From Rhodopila globiformis (lineage in GTDB: Bacteria > Pseudomonadota > Alphaproteobacteria > Acetobacterales > Acetobacteraceae): 64,000 bases of DNA. The notes under the pieces are model-generated. The model was not told the origin of the DNA, made no database searches, and saw only the letters and a program-made list of their open reading frames with translations. The translations under genes were made by a program, and so were the position numbers. The first letter of the stretch is position 1; each line of letters starts with the position of its first letter. Shown here piece by piece: positions 33,727-42,947 of the stretch. The DNA lies in the NCBI RefSeq assembly GCF_002937115.1, contig NZ_NHRY01000272.1, positions 1 through 64,000 on the forward strand, read 5' to 3'.

Positions 33727-36683
33727 ACGCTGACCTTCCCCACATGCTGTTCGAAAATCGCCCGGACATGGTGCGCGATCGTATTCGACTGGCGCAACAG
33801 GTCTTCGGCATTCGCCGCCATCACACCTGCCTCCCCCGCCGCGCGCAGCAGCAGCGCAGCCGAGGTCGAGGGCAAGGTCTCGGCCTCCACCTTTCCCACG
33901 GTCATGCGCAGCATCCCCTGGATCGTCCGCCACAGGCGCTCCGCCTGGATCAGCCGATCGGCGTCCGGCTTGTCCAGCATGCCCGCGACGCTCAACCGCT
34001 TCAGCGCAACGTGCGTCGTCTGGCTGGTGCGGAAGCCGGGATCGCTTTGGACGCGCACCAGTTGCAGGACCTGGGCGATGAACTCGATGTCGATCAGCCC
34101 GCCGGGACGCAGCTTGACGTCCCACACCCCATGCGGCCGCAGGTCGCGCGCCATGCGGTTGCGCATGGTGGTGGCGTTCTCGCGGATCTTCTCCGGCTCC
34201 TGGCCGCGCCGGATCGCCTCGTCGATCGCCTGGCGGACCCGCGCGCGCATGGTGGAGGGACCGGCGACCACGCGGGCACGGGTCAGCGCCATGCGCTCCC
34301 AGGTCCATGCGTCCCACAGATGGTACTTTTTGAACCCTTCCAGCGACACGGCAATCGGGCCCTTGTTGCCGGACGGACGCAGGCGCATGTCGAGCGCATA
34401 CATCTGCCCCTCCGCCCCGGGTGCGGTCAGGGCGGCGATGCAGGCCTGCACCGCGCGCACGAACCACTGGCTGGCTGGCAGGCTACGCGCGCCCTGGCTT
34501 TCCGTCACCTCCGGCGGATGGTCGTAGATGAACATCAGGTCCAGGTCGGAACCAGCCATCATCTCCCGCCCGCCGGCCTTGCCCATGGCGACGACCGCCA
34601 ACGCCCCGCCAGGAACGCGACCGTAGCGCGTGGAGAAATCCGCCAGCACCCGCGGCACCATCACCGACAACGCCGCTTCCGCCAGGGCGCTGCGCTGCCG
34701 GCCGGCTTCATCGACGTCCAGGCGCCCTTCCAGCGTCGCGACCGACAGCAGGAAGTCGCGCTCCTTCACCGCGCGGCGGACCACCTGGATGGCGTCGTCC
34801 AGCCTTGTCGTCCCGGCCAGCCTGGTGCGCAGCATCCGTGCGGAGTCGCCGATATCCTGCTCCGACAGCAGGCCCTCCAGGGCGCTCGGGTAGCGCGCCA
34901 TGTGCTCCGACAGCATCGGCGCCGCGCCCAGCACCGCGGCGACCCGCTCCAGCAGCGGCGGATTGTGCTGGAACAGCGACATCGGCTGCACGCCGGCGGG
35001 CAGGGCGCACACCAGCCGATCGAACCGGTTGAACGCCTCGTCCGGATGCGGTTGGCGGCCCAGCGCCACCAGGATCGACGGCACCATCGTCGTCATCAGG
35101 TCCCGCGCCCGGTCGGACCGCAGCGCACGCACCCGGCCGGTGACCCAGCCGCGCACCGCGCTGACGATCCGCCGCGTGTCGGTGTAGCCGAGCCCCTTCA
35201 GCGCCTCGACCGTCGCCGGCGGATCGGGGTCGTCGCCGCGAAAATCCAGTTCCGGCCCGACCGCCTCCGCCCCGGGCAGGTCCGGCACGTGCTCGAACAC
35301 GGCGTGGTAGTTGGAGCGGACAACGTCAACATGCGCCAGGAAGCGCGTGGCGAACGCGGCTGCGTCCGGGTAGCCCATGAAGCAGGCGATGCGGCCGATT
35401 TCGGCGGGAAGCTGCGGCAGGTCGTGGGTCTGGCGGTCGTTGACCATCTGGATGCGGTGCTCGACCTGGCGCAGGAAGCGGTAGGAGTCCTCAAGCTGCA
35501 GGCGTGCCGGCTCGGTCAGGTGCCCGGTCTCCACCAGCCGTCGCATCGTCTGCAATGTCGGCCTTGTGCGCAGCGTCGGGTCGCGGCCGCCCCACACCAT
35601 TTGCAAGGTCTGCACCAGGAACTCGATCTCCCGGATGCCGCCCTCGCCCAGCTTGACGTTGTGCCCGGCGATTCGCGCCACCGGGTCCTCCGCCTGCCCC
35701 AGGGCGGTGTTGCGGCGGGCGTCGATCCGCCGCTTCATGGCATGGATGTCGGCGACCGCGGCGAAGTCCAGGCCGCGCCGCCAGACGAACGGGCGGATCG
35801 CCTCCAGGAACCGTTGGCCCAGCGCGATGTCGCCGGCAATCGGGCGGGCCTTGATCATCGCCGCCCGTTCCCAGTTCTGCCCCATGCTCTCATAGTAAAC
35901 CAGTGCGGCGTGCAAGGAGACGGCCGGCGGCGTCGCCGCGGGGTCCGGCCGCAGCCGCAGGTCAGTGCGGAACACGTAGCCGTTGCCGTCCCGCGCCTCC
36001 ATCAGCGTGATCAGGTTGCGCGCCATCCGGGAGGTGAACGAGCCGATGCTGTCGGCCACGCTGCCGGCGGCGAACACCGGGGCGGTGGCGTCGTAGATCA
36101 GGATCAGGTCGATATCCGAGGAGTAGTTCAGCTCCCCCGCGCCCAGCTTGCCCATGGCCAGCGCGACGAAGCCGCAGTTGACCTCCGGCCGGCCGGGGTC
36201 CTGCAGCCGGATCTCCCGCGCGTCGTGGGCGGTGCGGAGCAAGTGCCTGACGGCCAGCCGCAAGGTCGATTCGGCCAGGTCCGACAGTGCGCCGGTCACG
36301 GTTTCCAGTGGCCACAGGCCGCCGACATCCGCGGCCGCGGCAATCAGCGCGGCGGACCGCTTGGCCTGGCGCAACGCGGCGGCCAGGTCGGGGCGCTTGA
36401 TCGCGGGGGACATCTCGGCAAGCCGGGAGAGGATCCGGGCGAACGCAACCTGCGGGCCGTCCGTCACCAGATCATGGACAGTTTCATACTCCCGCACTGC
36501 CAACCCGCTAAGGTATGGGCTATTGCCGCCCAGGCACCGGAGCATCAGCCGTACGCCGGGCGCATTCAGCAGTTCCGCCTCGGCCTGGCCGACGGCCTGG
36601 AACTGGTCCACCAGCCGATCGGCGGCGGCAGTGTCGAAGGGAGCGGGCCAGATGACCGGCAGGGAGAAAGGGGGGGCGTTCAT
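33723..36683 (-). CDS. glnE: Glutamine synthetase adenylyltransferase/deadenylase
   Basis: Bifunctional enzyme that adenylylates and deadenylylates glutamine synthetase in response to PII, 986 residues. Two nucleotidyltransferase domains are visible: the N-terminal deadenylase with MGKLGAGELNYSSDIDLILI, and the C-terminal adenylylase with MGKAGGREMMAGSDLDLMFI. Each is followed by its helical region (RLRPDPAATPPAVS; MRLRPSGNKGPIAVSLEGF). The stop overlaps the bcp start; the ATG faces the AsmA-like gene 18 bases away, so both promoters lie within opposing coding sequence. Confidence 0.96.
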   Translation of the reverse strand: MNAPPFSLPVIWPAPFDTAAADRLVDQFQAVGQAEAELLNAPGVRLMLRCLGGNSPYLSGLAVREYETVHDLVTDGPQVAFARILSRLAEMSPAIKRPDLAAALRQAKRSAALIAAAADVGGLWPLETVTGALSDLAESTLRLAVRHLLRTAHDAREIRLQDPGRPEVNCGFVALAMGKLGAGELNYSSDIDLILIYDATAPVFAAGSVADSIGSFTSRMARNLITLMEARDGNGYVFRTDLRLRPDPAATPPAVSLHAALVYYESMGQNWERAAMIKARPIAGDIALGQRFLEAIRPFVWRRGLDFAAVADIHAMKRRIDARRNTALGQAEDPVARIAGHNVKLGEGGIREIEFLVQTLQMVWGGRDPTLRTRPTLQTMRRLVETGHLTEPARLQLEDSYRFLRQVEHRIQMVNDRQTHDLPQLPAEIGRIACFMGYPDAAAFATRFLAHVDVVRSNYHAVFEHVPDLPGAEAVGPELDFRGDDPDPPATVEALKGLGYTDTRRIVSAVRGWVTGRVRALRSDRARDLMTTMVPSILVALGRQPHPDEAFNRFDRLVCALPAGVQPMSLFQHNPPLLERVAAVLGAAPMLSEHMARYPSALEGLLSEQDIGDSARMLRTRLAGTTRLDDAIQVVRRAVKERDFLLSVATLEGRLDVDEAGRQRSALAEAALSVMVPRVLADFSTRYGRVPGGALAVVAMGKAGGREMMAGSDLDLMFIYDHPPEVTESQGARSLPASQWFVRAVQACIAALTAPGAEGQMYALDMRLRPSGNKGPIAVSLEGFKKYHLWDAWTWERMALTRARVVAGPSTMRARVRQAIDEAIRRGQEPEKIRENATTMRNRMARDLRPHGVWDVKLRPGGLIDIEFIAQVLQLVRVQSDPGFRTSQTTHVALKRLSVAGMLDKPDADRLIQAERLWRTIQGMLRMTVGKVEAETLPSTSAALLLRAAGEAGVMAANAEDLLRQSNTIAHHVRAIFEQHVGKVSV

Positions 36684-36701
36684 CGCTTATCGAATCCCGT
36701 G

Positions 36702-39700
36702 GTGATCCGGACGACAGGACGGGTCATTCACCATACCTCCAAGGTCGTGCATCGCTTTCTGGTCGCGGCCACCGGGCTCGTGGTCGTCTGCACCATGCTC
36801 CTGGCGGGCGCAGCCTGGCGCCTGTCGCAGGGACCGATCGAGCTTGTCTGGCTGTCCAACCGGGCGAAGGCAATCCTCAGCGACGAAACGTCGCCCGTGC
36901 GGGTGTCGTTCAAGAGCGTGATGCTGGCCTGGGAGGGATTCGACAAGGGGGTGGATTACCCGCTCGACCTGCGCATCGCCGACGTCGTCATCACCGACCC
37001 GATGGGCAAGCGGATCGCCTCGGCGCCACAGGCGCACCTGACCTTCTCGGTCGCCGCGCTGATCATGGGCCGCTTCGTGCCGCGCGCCATCGAGGTGGAC
37101 CGGGCCCACATCGCCGTCACCCGCGGCGCCGACGGCAGCATCGGCTTCGGCGGCAGCCTGGCGGGCGGCCAGGGCGCCGCGGGCGAGCCGCCGGATTTCC
37201 GCGCCCTGCGTGACCAGCTTGCGCGGCCGGCCAGCACGGATCACGCCCGCAGCCGCGGGCTGCTCGACCAGATCCACCGGGTGCATCTCCACGACACCGA
37301 GGTGACGGTCACCGACCAGAAGACCGGCCTGATCCTGACCTCGGCTCGGCTGAACCTCGACCTGCTGCGCGAGCGGACCGGGCACGTCACCGGCACCCTG
37401 GATGCGCCGCTGAGTGCCGGGGATCAGCACGCCGACATGACCGCGCACATGGATTTTGTCCCTGGCGGCGACACCCGGGTGGATGCCGCCCTGTCACCGG
37501 TCCGGCTGGCCGGCATCGCCGCGCTGCCGCCGGCGCTGGCCGTGACCGCGCCGGTGTCGCTGACGAGCACGCTGGATTTCGACCGCAGCTTCGCCCTGCG
37601 GCAGGGCAAGGCGACGGTGCTTCTGGGCACCGGCGCCATTCCGGTCGGCAAGGGCACGTTCCCCGTGCTGGACGGGGTGGTCGAAGTCACCGGGACGCCC
37701 GATTCCCTGACCATCCGCAAGGCACACTTCAACCTTGCGCGCCAGCCGCAGGACCCGCCGGAAACCCTCGATCTCGGCGGCACCCTCGTGCATGCGGCTG
37801 ATCGGCTGATGGCCTCGGTGACGGCGACGGTGGACCAGATCGACATCGCCGATCTGCCGCGGCTGTGGCCGGAAGGGATCGCCAGGTCCTCGCGAGGCTG
37901 GGTCACCCAGAATGTGACGGCGGGACTGGTGCGGCACGGCTTCATGGATGTGGTCGTCGAGGCCGACCATGGCCTGCGCGACGTGGTGCTGACCAAGGCG
38001 ACCGGCGACCTGGACGGGACCGGCGCCACCTTCACCTGGATCGACAACATCCCGCCGGTGGAGCAGACCGAGGTGCACCTGCACCTGGTCGATCCCGACA
38101 CGCTGGACATCCTGGTGCCGTCCGGCCATCAGCGCACCCGCAGCGGCGACCTGCTGCTGAAGGATGGGCGGATGCACATCACCGGCCTGGCCGCCAAGGA
38201 CCAGTTCGCCGACATCAGCACAGGCGTCGAGGGCTCGCTGAACGCCACCTGGGCCTTGCTGAAGGAGCCGCGGCTGCACCTGCTGTCCACGCACCCGATC
38301 GGGCTGAAGACGACGGGTGGCGACGTCACCGCGACGCTGACGTTCCAGTTCCCGCTGAACGCCAACCTGACGCTGGACGATGTCGCCATCCATGCGGACG
38401 CGCATGTGAAACGGGCTCGCCTGCTGGACCTGGTGTATGGCCGCAGCCTGGATGACGGCGCGTTCGACCTGGACGTCACCAAGGACGGCCTGACCCTGAA
38501 AGGCCGTGGCACCCTGGCGGCGATCCCGCTGGCCGTGACCGGCAGCATGGATTTCAACGACGGCCCGCCCGACCAGGTGGTGCAGAAGATCGTCGCCACC
38601 GGACCGGCGGACGCCTCCCAACTGAGTGCCATGGGCCTGGATGTGACGGGTGTGGTGACAGGGCCGATCCCGCTGACCGCGACGCTGGCGGAGCGGCGCA
38701 ACGGCAAGGGCTCGGTGCTGCTGGAGAGCGACCTGACCCAGGCGGCGCTGGCCGTCGATGCGCTGGCCTGGTCGAAACCGCCCGGCGCCACCGCCGCGGC
38801 GACCGTCTCGCTGCAACTGCTGCATGATCGGCTCAGCCGGATCGACCGGATCGCGGTGCAGGGCGATGGCGTGCTGCTGTCCGGCTCGGGCGAGTTCACC
38901 GACGGGCACATGCGGTCCCTGCTGCTGGACCGGATCAGGCTGGGCCAGACTGACGCGCGCGCGGCGATCCACTTCGCGGCCAACACCCCCATGGCGATCG
39001 CGGTGCGCGGCGCGCAGATCGACCTGGCGCCGAAGCTGACCCAGAAGTCCGGCGCTGCGCCCACCCGGGCCCCGAGCCGCGACGGGCCGACGACGCCGGC
39101 CTGGACGCTGGACGGCCACTTCGACCGCGTCCTGCTGGCGCATGGGGAGCGCGCCACCGACCTGCTGGTCAAGGCCGGCGGCGACGGCACGACGATCCGG
39201 TCCCTGGATGCCGTCGGCGGGATCGGCACGGGGGCCGGATTTACCGCCAGGATCGAGCCGCAAGGCGGCAAGCGGCGCCTGCATGTCACCAGCAAGGATG
39301 CCGGCAGCCTGCTGCGCGGCCTGGACGCCGTCGGCACCATGCAGTCCGGCCAGCTGACGCTCCATGCCACCTTCGAACGGCCGATCGGCTTTCGTCCGCT
39401 GGCGGGAACGATGGTGATCAGCGACGCCACGGTGAAGAACTCGCCGGTGTTGGGGAAGCTGCTGCAGGCGATCACGCTCTATGGCCTGGTCGACGCCTTG
39501 CGCGGGCCGGGCATGGGTTTCACCCGCATCACGGTGCCGTTCCGGTATGATGCCTCCGGTTTGAGCATCGGCCAGGCGCGGGCATACAATGCGTCGCTCG
39601 GGCTGACCGCGACGGGGACGATCGCCTTGCCGTCCGGGCGTGCCTCGCTGACCGGCACCATCGTGCCAGCTTATTTCTTTAACGCAATATTGGGGAAGAT

Positions 39701-39896
39701 ACCGCTGGTCGGCAAGCTGTTCAGCCCGGAGGAAGGCGGCGGGCTGTTCGCGGCGCGGTTCAGCGTGGACGGGCCGATCGACGACGCGACGATCTCGGTC
39801 AATCCGGTCAGTGCGCTGACGCCGGGGTTCACGCGGGAGATCTTCGGCATCTTCGACGGCAACGGGCCGGGCGGGCAGGCGGCGCCGTCGCGGTAG
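36702..39896 (+). CDS. AsmA-like/YhdP-type envelope protein
   Basis: Large envelope protein of about 1064 residues. An N-terminal anchor helix (FLVAATGLVVVCTMLLAGAA) is followed by a long beta-rich body made of repeated strands, as in DUF3971/AsmA proteins (YhdP, TamB relatives) that bridge the periplasm and carry phospholipid to the outer membrane. The C-terminal AsmA part has SPVLGKLLQAITLYGLVDAL and NAILGKIPLVGKLFSPEEGG, which are characteristic. The start is not fixed: GTG 36,699, 36,702 or 36,747, with no ATG before the anchor. The frame is open far upstream only because it runs antisense to glnE. Confidence 0.85.
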   Translation: MIRTTGRVIHHTSKVVHRFLVAATGLVVVCTMLLAGAAWRLSQGPIELVWLSNRAKAILSDETSPVRVSFKSVMLAWEGFDKGVDYPLDLRIADVVITDPMGKRIASAPQAHLTFSVAALIMGRFVPRAIEVDRAHIAVTRGADGSIGFGGSLAGGQGAAGEPPDFRALRDQLARPASTDHARSRGLLDQIHRVHLHDTEVTVTDQKTGLILTSARLNLDLLRERTGHVTGTLDAPLSAGDQHADMTAHMDFVPGGDTRVDAALSPVRLAGIAALPPALAVTAPVSLTSTLDFDRSFALRQGKATVLLGTGAIPVGKGTFPVLDGVVEVTGTPDSLTIRKAHFNLARQPQDPPETLDLGGTLVHAADRLMASVTATVDQIDIADLPRLWPEGIARSSRGWVTQNVTAGLVRHGFMDVVVEADHGLRDVVLTKATGDLDGTGATFTWIDNIPPVEQTEVHLHLVDPDTLDILVPSGHQRTRSGDLLLKDGRMHITGLAAKDQFADISTGVEGSLNATWALLKEPRLHLLSTHPIGLKTTGGDVTATLTFQFPLNANLTLDDVAIHADAHVKRARLLDLVYGRSLDDGAFDLDVTKDGLTLKGRGTLAAIPLAVTGSMDFNDGPPDQVVQKIVATGPADASQLSAMGLDVTGVVTGPIPLTATLAERRNGKGSVLLESDLTQAALAVDALAWSKPPGATAAATVSLQLLHDRLSRIDRIAVQGDGVLLSGSGEFTDGHMRSLLLDRIRLGQTDARAAIHFAANTPMAIAVRGAQIDLAPKLTQKSGAAPTRAPSRDGPTTPAWTLDGHFDRVLLAHGERATDLLVKAGGDGTTIRSLDAVGGIGTGAGFTARIEPQGGKRRLHVTSKDAGSLLRGLDAVGTMQSGQLTLHATFERPIGFRPLAGTMVISDATVKNSPVLGKLLQAITLYGLVDALRGPGMGFTRITVPFRYDASGLSIGQARAYNASLGLTATGTIALPSGRASLTGTIVPAYFFNAILGKIPLVGKLFSPEEGGGLFAARFSVDGPIDDATISVNPVSALTPGFTREIFGIFDGNGPGGQAAPSR

Positions 39897-39907
39897 GACA
39901 GCGCCTC

Positions 39908-40021
39908 GACGTCATGGTGGGCGCAGGCCCATAGGCGTTAAGATAGCGTGGAGCGAGGCAGGCTGCCTCTTCCCGCCATGACGACGGAGCGGTTCGCCGC
40001 GCCCGGCCATGACGGAGAGGC
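39908..40021. repeat. Intergenic REP-like repeats
   Basis: Contains GTCATGGTGGGCGCAGGCCC with TAGGCGTTAAGATAGCGTGG, the family also present at 57,015 and 57,280, then a degraded GCGCCCGGCCATGACG unit. It lies between the convergent AsmA-like gene and the flgN-like gene. Confidence 0.7.
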
Positions 40022-40066
40022 AATGGACCCAGGCGCTTCCATTCCGGGCGGAGCGCTGTGGACAGC

Positions 40067-40447
40067 CTACACCCGCCTGGACACGGCGATCGCCAAACCG
40101 CGATACGGCGCCCGCCGATCGGCCGGGTGCCGGTAATGCGCGGTGTCCCGGGTTGGCGTGGCGGCGCGGGCGATCATCTGGACGATGCGGGCCTGCACGC
40201 CGATGGCGCGTTCCAGCAGGACCCGGTTCTCCTCGGCCAGATCGGCCAGGCGCCGCCCGAGCGCCAGCACCGCGGGCGACAGCGCGCTTGCCGGCAGCGG
40301 CGCCGCCCGGGCCAGGTCCGCCAGCGCCGCTTCCTTGGCCGGCACCAGGGCGACGGCCACCGGCAGGTCCATCCGCTGCAGCGCCGCGTTCTCCTGCGCC
40401 AGCACCTCGGCGACGCGGCTGGCGGCGTCCAGGGCCGGATTGTTCAT
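40067..40447 (-). CDS. FlgN-like flagellar chaperone
   Basis: Helical protein of 126 residues following flgJ with an ATGA overlap. In alphaproteobacteria this place (flgI-flgJ/cheL-flgN) holds the export chaperone for hook-associated proteins. The sequence shows heptad-like helices (VAEVLAQENAALQRMDLPVA and RLADLAEENRVLLERAIGVQ), including the LAEEN-R-LL pattern of FlgN, but overall conservation is low. The assignment rests on position and helix pattern, so no symbol is given. The C-terminal 30 residues are Arg-rich and probably disordered. Confidence 0.6.
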   Translation of the reverse strand: MNNPALDAASRVAEVLAQENAALQRMDLPVAVALVPAKEAALADLARAAPLPASALSPAVLALGRRLADLAEENRVLLERAIGVQARIVQMIARAATPTRDTAHYRHPADRRAPYRGLAIAVSRRV

Positions 40448-40770
40448 TTCTTCTGGTTCTCCTGCATGCGCAGCATCGCGTCATAGATCGGCTTCGCCAG
40501 CCCGAGGCCGCCGTTCGCCTCGATCTGCCGGGCGATCTCCTGCACCAGCATCGGCCGCCACGCCGCCTCGCCGGCGCCGCCGCCGAACAGGCCGTGAGCC
40601 GTGTCCACGGTATCGAACATCGGCTGCAGCAACTGGCCGATCGCCATCGCCTCGAAATCCCGGGCGGCCTTGGCGATCTGGGCCGGGGTGGCCTGCGCCC
40701 CCAGCCGCGCGGGCGTGGCCGGGGACGAAGACGGGATCTGCGGCAGGGACGGCAGCGACACCTTGCTCAT
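40444..40770 (-). CDS. flgJ: Rod-binding protein FlgJ (N-terminal type)
   Basis: Flagellar rod assembly cap of 108 residues, containing only the FlgJ N-terminal rod-binding domain: AARDFEAMAIGQLLQPMFDT, then GGGAGEAAWRPMLVQEIARQ. The muramidase domain of enterobacterial FlgJ is absent, which is normal in alphaproteobacteria, where the protein is also called CheL. Its first base is shared with the end of flgI, and its end overlaps the flgN-like gene, so the three are co-translated from the flgI promoter. Confidence 0.88.
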   Translation of the reverse strand: MSKVSLPSLPQIPSSSPATPARLGAQATPAQIAKAARDFEAMAIGQLLQPMFDTVDTAHGLFGGGAGEAAWRPMLVQEIARQIEANGGLGLAKPIYDAMLRMQENQKK

Positions 40771-41867
40771 CAGCGCACCTCGAGATCCGCCTGGAGCGCG
40801 CCGGCCGCCTTGATCGTTTCCAGGATGCTGATCAGGTCGCGCGGTCCCACGCCCAGTGCGTTCAGCCCGGCGACAAGGTCGCGCAGGGTCACGCCGGAAT
40901 GCAGGATGCCAAGCTTCCGGTCGTGCTGGTCGTCAATCTGGATCGAGGTGCCCGGCGTCACCGTCGTCACGCCGCCGGTGAGGGGATTCGGCTGGCTGAC
41001 CTGGGGCGATTCGGTGATCCGGATCGTCAGGTTGCCCTGCGCGATGGCGACGGTGCTGATGCGCACGTTGTCGCCCATGACGATAGTGCCGCTGGCCTCG
41101 TCGATCACCACGACGGCCGGATTGTCCGGCACGACGCGCAGGTTCTCGATCGTCGACAGCGTTTGCATCGCATCGCGATCCGACAGGTCAAGCTGCACGG
41201 TGCGCGGATCGGTCACCCTGGCGATCGGCCCGAGCGCCCGGTTGATCGCGGCGCTGATGCGCGTCGCGGTCGTCAGGTCCGGGTTGCGCAGCCCCAGCCA
41301 CAGGCCGTGGGCCTTGTCGATCTGGAACGACACCTCCTTCTCGACCGTCCCGCCGTTGCTGATGCGCCCCGCGGTCGGCACGCCGCGGGTGACCGAGGCG
41401 CCGGCCCCGCGGGCGCTGATGGCGCCGGTGGACAGGGCGCCCTGCGCGACGGCATAGACCTCGCCGTCGGCGGCGAGCAGCGGGGTGACCAGCAGCGTGC
41501 CGCCGGTCAGGTCCTTGGCGTCGCCGAGCGCGGAGACGGCGACGTCAATACGGCTGCCGCTGCGCGCGAAGGCCGGCAACTCGGCCGTGACCATGACGGC
41601 GGCAACGTCCTTGGTCATCATCATCGCGGCCTGGTCGCGCGTATTGACGCCCAGCCGCTCCAGCATGCCGATCAGCGACTCCTTGGTGAAAATGTTGTCG
41701 ATCAGGTTGTCGCCGGTGCCCTTGAGGCCGACCACGAGGCCGTAGCCGATGAGCTGGTTCTCGCGCACGCCCTCGACATCGGCGATGTCCTTGATCCGCA
41801 CGTCGGCCTGCGCCACGGCCATGAGGCAGAGCCACAGAAGCAGGCAGAGACTGATCGCCAGGCGCAT
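40770..41867 (-). CDS. flgI: Flagellar P-ring protein FlgI
   Basis: Periplasmic P-ring subunit of 365 residues with a Sec signal (LAISLCLLLWLCLMAVAQA). The mature start VRIKDIADVEGVRENQLIGY, GLVVGLKGTGDN, the central VSALGDAKDLTGGTLLVTPL and the C-terminal DLVAGLNALGVGPRDLISIL are family signatures. ATG 41,867 is placed by the signal peptide. A perfect sigma-54 promoter lies about 70 bases upstream, and it heads the flgI-flgJ-flgN transcript. Confidence 0.96.
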   Translation of the reverse strand: MRLAISLCLLLWLCLMAVAQADVRIKDIADVEGVRENQLIGYGLVVGLKGTGDNLIDNIFTKESLIGMLERLGVNTRDQAAMMMTKDVAAVMVTAELPAFARSGSRIDVAVSALGDAKDLTGGTLLVTPLLAADGEVYAVAQGALSTGAISARGAGASVTRGVPTAGRISNGGTVEKEVSFQIDKAHGLWLGLRNPDLTTATRISAAINRALGPIARVTDPRTVQLDLSDRDAMQTLSTIENLRVVPDNPAVVVIDEASGTIVMGDNVRISTVAIAQGNLTIRITESPQVSQPNPLTGGVTTVTPGTSIQIDDQHDRKLGILHSGVTLRDLVAGLNALGVGPRDLISILETIKAAGALQADLEVR

Positions 41868-41937
41868 TTTGCGTAAGCTCCCATCCTGGAGCCGGACATA
41901 CCCTGTCAAGCGGCAGACAAGGCTCGCAACCGTTGGT

Positions 41938-41953
41938 AGCAACCTTCGTGCCA
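41938..41953 (-). promoter_or_regulatory. Sigma-54 promoter of flgI
   Basis: On the minus strand TGGCACGAAGGTTGCT matches the -24/-12 consensus TGGCACGnnnnTTGCW exactly, with the required spacing. It lies 71 bases before the flgI start, so transcription begins some 55-60 bases upstream of the ATG. Control by the FlbD-like activator encoded at 29,963-31,078 is the natural inference. Confidence 0.85.
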
Positions 41954-42213
41954 GCCACAAACCCAGGTATTCTGCGACTCAGCCCGCCCCATGCCCCGGG
42001 CATCTATTGCCGATCGGCATGAAATGCCGGGACCGACGGTGCGTGTCGCGGGAGTTTCATTGCAGCGATCTGACGTTTTCGCGCGTGCTCTTGGCGCGCT
42101 GTAATCTGGCGGCTATAAGGCCGCGCGTTCACCACCCGGAACGGGCCGCGCGCTCGCCGTCGGTCGTCCAGCCGAAGGATTCCGGGCGGAAGGATAACCA
42201 GGAAGAAGTGCGC

Positions 42214-42630
42214 ATGATGGTGTTTTTGCCGCCTGATTATCGACCCAGCGAGGACGAGGATTTCATGAATCCCGTCCAGCTCGAATATTTCCGCCAGAAG
42301 TTGCTGCGCTGGCGGACGGAGCTGCTGCGGGAAGCCGATGGCACCTTGGCCAGCCTGTCGCAGGGTGGCATTCACGAAGCCGACATCACTGATCGTGCCA
42401 GTGTTGAAACCGATCGCGCGCTGGAGCTTCGCACCCGCGACCGCGCCCGGAAGCTGATTTCGAAGATCGACCAGGCATTGGTCAGGATCGAAGTCGGGAC
42501 ATACGGCTATTGCGAGGAGACCGACGAACCGATTGGCATCAAGCGGCTGGAGGCCCGGCCGATCGCGACGATGTCGATCGAGGCGCAGGAACGGCACGAG
42601 CGGATGGAGCGGGTCCACCGCGACGACTGA
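42214..42630 (+). CDS. dksA: RNA polymerase-binding factor DksA, single-Cys type
   Basis: Secondary-channel factor that acts with ppGpp on transcription, 138 residues. The coiled coil (LEYFRQKLLRWRTELLREAD, DRALELRTRDRARKLISKI) carries the tip motif DITDRAS. The zinc-finger region reads GTYGYCEETDEPIGIKRLEA then RPIATMSIEAQERHE: only the first of the four usual cysteines remains, the others being T, S and A, as described for alphaproteobacterial DksA that works without a complete zinc site. It is divergent from the flgI operon. ATG 42,214 is followed directly by a second ATG. Confidence 0.93.
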   Translation: MMVFLPPDYRPSEDEDFMNPVQLEYFRQKLLRWRTELLREADGTLASLSQGGIHEADITDRASVETDRALELRTRDRARKLISKIDQALVRIEVGTYGYCEETDEPIGIKRLEARPIATMSIEAQERHERMERVHRDD

Positions 42631-42947
42631 CCAGCCGGATGGCGGCGCGGCCTGGTGGCTGCGCTTGCCGTCCGGGTCAGTTCAACCGGGCGACGCCATA
42701 GTGGTCGCCCGCGGCCGGGCCTGGCGGCCCAGCCAGCCTGATGATCCTGGCCTTCCACAGGCATGGATGATGGCGATGCCCTCCGCCTGCCTGGTCGGAC
42801 CAGGCGATCATGAAGACCGTGCAACGAGGCGATCGTATCGGGCGCGAAGGCATCCTTCGACACGGCCCCGACACGCAACCGCCACTGGATATTCACCTGC
42901 CTGGACAACCGTTCATTCATCCGGAATAACCGGTATTGCTGTGCGGC
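42631..42947. other. Intergenic region after dksA
   Basis: 317 bases with no recognisable gene. A 40-codon plus-strand frame (about 42,810-42,929) has poor third-position GC and is not supported. No repeat family member is seen. Confidence 0.4.

Noticed and set aside
33744-36698. Very long plus-strand open frame continuous with the AsmA-like gene (about 985 extra codons).
   Set aside because: It runs antisense to the full glnE gene, whose domains are intact. The low-stop frame is a GC-bias effect; the AsmA-like protein starts at its membrane anchor near 36,700.
42810-42929. 40-codon plus-strand frame after dksA.
   Set aside because: Third codon positions are not GC-rich as in real genes here, and no convincing SD is present.
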